From: Thermoplasmata archaeon
GTDB taxonomy: Archaea > Thermoplasmatota > Thermoplasmata > Thermoplasmatales > Thermoplasmataceae
NCBI GenBank assembly: GCA_021797525.1
Contig: JAJZZQ010000094.1
Coordinates: 1 to 6,934 of the forward strand
DNA length: 6,934 bases
Reading direction: 5' to 3'
Shown: positions 5,001-6,934 of the stretch, piece by piece
Layout of the letters: each line of letters starts with the position of its first letter
Numbering within the stretch: position 1 is the stretch's first letter
Made by a program: the position numbers and the translations under genes
The notes under the pieces: model-generated
What the model was told of the DNA's origin: nothing
What the model saw: only the letters and a program-made list of their open reading frames with translations
The model's database searches: none

Positions 5001-6934
5001 CTGTATCTTCAAAGCTCGAGGATGCAAGCGTTTTTACTGCCTCCTTAATTGGAATCTTCTTCTCCGACCCCAGCATAAAACCATCATCCGTTATGGTTAC
5101 ACGAAGGTTTGTTCCAAACCTCTTTGATATGGCCTGTGCATATGCTCTGGACAGTGCGTCGTTAATTCGCCTGCCCAGAGGCACATGGAATATCATACTG
5201 TATATTTTTGATTCATCTACGTACCCCTCAACAAGGAGGTGGGAATCTGTCGGGAGATCGAACTTTGACTGTGCCTCAATATATGAGATGATGCTGTTCG
5301 CACCGTGCGTATCAACATGATAATTCTGAATAAGCCAGGATGATACGTCCTCCTTATTCTGAAGCCGCTCCAGCACTTCGCTTCTGAATTTTCCAACCAT
5401 TGTGCCAAGATCATAGCTTCTGGGCAGCATTTCTCCAGACCATGAGGGGACGGTTGGCCTCATTCCAGTTGCGTCTTTGACATATATTCTGTTCTGAACA
5501 GTCCTGAGGTACATGTACGTTCGCGCGCCGAGCACAAAAATATCTCCATTTTTAAGGCGCTCTGCAAATTTATCACTGAGCTGCCCCAGGTGTCTCCCCT
5601 TGTCACTTATAACCTTATAGTCAGCCTCTTCCGGAATGGTACCTATGTTCATGAAATAGAGCATCCTGGTGCTCCGTCTCTTTCCGAATGTTCCTTCGGC
5701 CTCGTCGTACCAGATCTTCGAATATATCTCGCCTGCCTCAATTTTACCCGCCAGATACCTGAGTGTTGAGATAAAATCATCCCATGAAAGATCATGAAAA
5801 TTATAGGAATTTCTTACCAGGTCAAATGCCTCCCTGTCCCTGTAAACCTTTTCCAAGGACATTCCAACAAGAACCTGAGAAAGAACATCAAGAGAATTCA
5901 GCGGCACATGGACACGGTCTATGTTTCTTTCGTAGGCTGCTCTTGTCAGGACTGCGCATTCAACAAGATCGTCAAGATCGAAGACAACAAACCTACCCTT
6001 TGAAAGATCGTTGATTCCGTGCCCTGACCGTCCAATACGCTGGAGCCCTTTTGATACGGACTTTGGGCTACCTATCTGCACCACAAGATCTATGTAACCA
6101 ACATCAATGCCCAGTTCCAGAGAGGTGGAAGTTATTACGCATTTAAGTTCCCCGTTCTTGAGCTTGTTTTCCACCTCAATCCTTGTATCCTTTCCCAGAG
6201 ACGAATGATGGGCCTCAATACTTTCAACACCTCTTGCCTTAAGCCGCATGGCCACATTTTCAGTTCCGCTTCTGGTGTTTGTGAATATTATAGTAGCATT
6301 GTGTGAATTAATGAGATCTACAAGGATCTCGTACATCCTGTCATTTGCAACCTCGTAGCTGGATTTTGTAAGATCATTCACAGGTGTTATGGTGCTCAGA
6401 TCAAGGTACTTCTTTGTATCTACCTCAATAATGGAACATCTTCTCGGCTTTTCACCGTCAAAGCCGCAGAGATAGGAAGCTATGGTTTCTATTGGTGCCT
6501 GGGTGGCAGAAAGACCTATTCTTATGAAGTCGCTGTTCTCCTTCGATAGCCTTTCGAGATTCAGCGAAAGCAGCGCCCCTCTCTTGGTGGATGATATCTC
6601 ATGAATTTCATCTATTATGACATAACGCAGATCCTTGAGCTTTTCCCTGAACTTTGGTGCAGAGAGGGCAAGCGAAAAGGATTCCGGTGTTGTGATGAGA
6701 ATGTGCGGTGGTTTTCTCAGCATCTTTGCCCTTTCATTCTGTGGTGTGTCACCCGTTCTGACCGCTGCCCTTATCTGTGGAAAATCCAGGCCTTCACTCA
6801 GGGCCACATCCCTGATCTCTGACAGGGGCTGGTCAAGATTCTTGTTTATATCATTAGCAAGGGCCTTAAGCGGACTGACATACAGACAGTAAATCCTGTC
6901 CTCAAGCCTTCCTTCTCTGGAAAGGATAAAAAGC
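2005..6934 (-). CDS. lhr: Lhr-family superfamily 2 DNA helicase, 5' end cut by window
   Basis: This ATP-dependent translocase/helicase of nucleic-acid repair has 1642 visible residues, numbered here from the first full codon at 6933. The frame is open to the edge. It opens just before motif Ia (SPLKALANDI, 20-29), so Walker A lies outside the window and GTG 6807 is not the start. Next come TTPESF (81-86), DEIH of motif II (108-111), SAT of motif III (142-144), motif IV (214-223), motif V with ELGIDVG and motif VI QRIGRSGH (298-305). The Lhr core follows: the PTVPSWSGE region (PSWSGE 496-501), LLVEGY...GRRIND, RFRH (658-661) and RKYKGYDISIVRQQL, closest to archaeal Lhr2-type cores. An extension of about 840 residues holds winged-helix-like units near 882-937, 945-1007, 1105-1154, 1170-1220 and 1427-1482. 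Full length is probably about 1700, against 1538 for E. coli Lhr. No frameshift is seen. Confidence 0.95.
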   Translation of the reverse strand, partial: LFILSREGRLEDRIYCLYVSPLKALANDINKNLDQPLSEIRDVALSEGLDFPQIRAAVRTGDTPQNERAKMLRKPPHILITTPESFSLALSAPKFREKLKDLRYVIIDEIHEISSTKRGALLSLNLERLSKENSDFIRIGLSATQAPIETIASYLCGFDGEKPRRCSIIEVDTKKYLDLSTITPVNDLTKSSYEVANDRMYEILVDLINSHNATIIFTNTRSGTENVAMRLKARGVESIEAHHSSLGKDTRIEVENKLKNGELKCVITSTSLELGIDVGYIDLVVQIGSPKSVSKGLQRIGRSGHGINDLSKGRFVVFDLDDLVECAVLTRAAYERNIDRVHVPLNSLDVLSQVLVGMSLEKVYRDREAFDLVRNSYNFHDLSWDDFISTLRYLAGKIEAGEIYSKIWYDEAEGTFGKRRSTRMLYFMNIGTIPEEADYKVISDKGRHLGQLSDKFAERLKNGDIFVLGARTYMYLRTVQNRIYVKDATGMRPTVPSWSGEMLPRSYDLGTMVGKFRSEVLERLQNKEDVSSWLIQNYHVDTHGANSIISYIEAQSKFDLPTDSHLLVEGYVDESKIYSMIFHVPLGRRINDALSRAYAQAISKRFGTNLRVTITDDGFMLGSEKKIPIKEAVKTLASSSFEDTVRSSLANTEVFKQRFRHCATRSLMVLRKYKGYDISIVRQQLRSDKLLKTLSEMRNFPVIKETYHEIMNEMMDVPMAKKYIADVVEKGNFHVIDYSGETSPFSYGLILSGVSDMVLMEDRSQLLRELQSKILDKIYGPGKISVLITDQKKVDEYFRLKVPRISTIDDYREFARYFLLFDPFKNRFNSPFPYAETGVTDLTEELIGSDEIISVHVRGTLYTSVDNYPIVWSLFRQMSRTDQIHEDVLHIIEGKTFAEIKKESDLEEQKLREVLSDLESSFLIRRTISQGKQVFISNHLSPDPVPSEKASADALRLVLGSYGPLTYDEIQIRLPVGEELLKKGLDILTSGGEVINDFITPVFAKQYMLKSDLESILGGGNENSVESRVTNFMEKVPNIGEYFNKYGYCYGNDNLTPRLNEFKEDELFDLMAGGNVSYGRFIKHRLCFISDWLARSLHSLRMEPLKDEEKTILDLIASGVSDESDLSKRSSMEIKIVRQIVKNLEFHIMVKRSQENSLIPFLGEEPSIPKGEAVSVLVEKFGPISRRELMNNFWFYADAPLKEAGLKGVVLRGDLYYGFKERGRTSNTAGIFSVLDPVELYLGKKYFREISYNRIFIVNGREEGSLNIQNRNGIVWVTQVSVPVRLSGMLLEELRQVATRSGNTPLCIEIPQSGFGDADIGGFSQTDNFLVSDDLNISPLSMEDLFAYASEMHLSSDQNAVYENVKKEILGFRNEVEASYSGLRNVIFRGYFQSRLLFQFNGPFTTQALGTMEVISLYRAIRNGTISSDDQKIIHTIIDMAGATEQQIRGSLGRSVSDLKVRLGRLFEKCIVAKDFERRYIFVPERYSRDEALQTLLSFLLDRMGFFDFAILKYLLGESYNSDVEKIAEIISKSGQAMKCILPEHQKVIFLKKSIRKGRHRGHVSRIVAPKDILSLYFSDLIKREAGTLNSYVLVEEGVITASLNARRNIKKLKASHFNGTDEGREKLVSELNSLGFAVSFN

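Noticed and set aside
4913..5320. 135-codon + strand ORF within the helicase gene
   Set aside because: It is fully antisense to the conserved Lhr core, and its composition follows from the opposite strand's codons. It is a shadow frame.

Overview
The window most likely comes from an archaeon, probably of the Thermoplasmatales (Thermoplasma/Ferroplasma/Cuniculiplasma-like). The signs are a large Lhr helicase with an archaeal-type core, archaeal TATA/BRE-like elements at the leaderless spacing, non-ATG starts, heavy use of AGG/AGA and ATA codons, moderate GC, and a surface protein rich in N-glycosylation sequons. The assignment is an inference from sequence character, not from a marker gene.

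Layout, left to right. The left edge (1-110, +) holds the last 35 codons of an unrecognised gene, followed by an oligo-T tract and an A+T-rich promoter region. Next on the + strand is a gene for a secreted, C-terminally membrane-anchored glycoprotein-like protein (204-1184). An ATG with a good TATA box lies upstream in the same frame at 144, but an in-frame TGA separates it from the TTG start. The tail of this gene overlaps by 21 bp a convergent two-gene unit on the - strand: a small three-helix membrane protein (1931-1662) and, with no gap, a double winged-helix regulator (1661-1164). The promoter of that pair has a 7-bp perfect inverted repeat laid over its TATA/BRE, a plausible autoregulatory operator.

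Most of the rest (6934-2005, -) is one very large gene for an Lhr-family superfamily 2 helicase. The window cuts its 5' end between motif I (Walker A) and motif Ia, so the N-terminus lies outside. The visible 1642 residues include a complete set of later helicase motifs, an archaeal-Lhr-like core, and a C-terminal extension of roughly 840 residues with repeated winged-helix-like segments. That length and layout resemble bacterial full-length Lhr.

The helicase probably acts alone in DNA repair or processing. The membrane protein and winged-helix protein look like a small membrane-linked transcriptional switch. The glycoprotein gene beside it is a possible but unproven target. No RNA genes, CRISPR arrays, insertion sequences or long repeats were seen, and no gap without a gene exceeds 100 bases.
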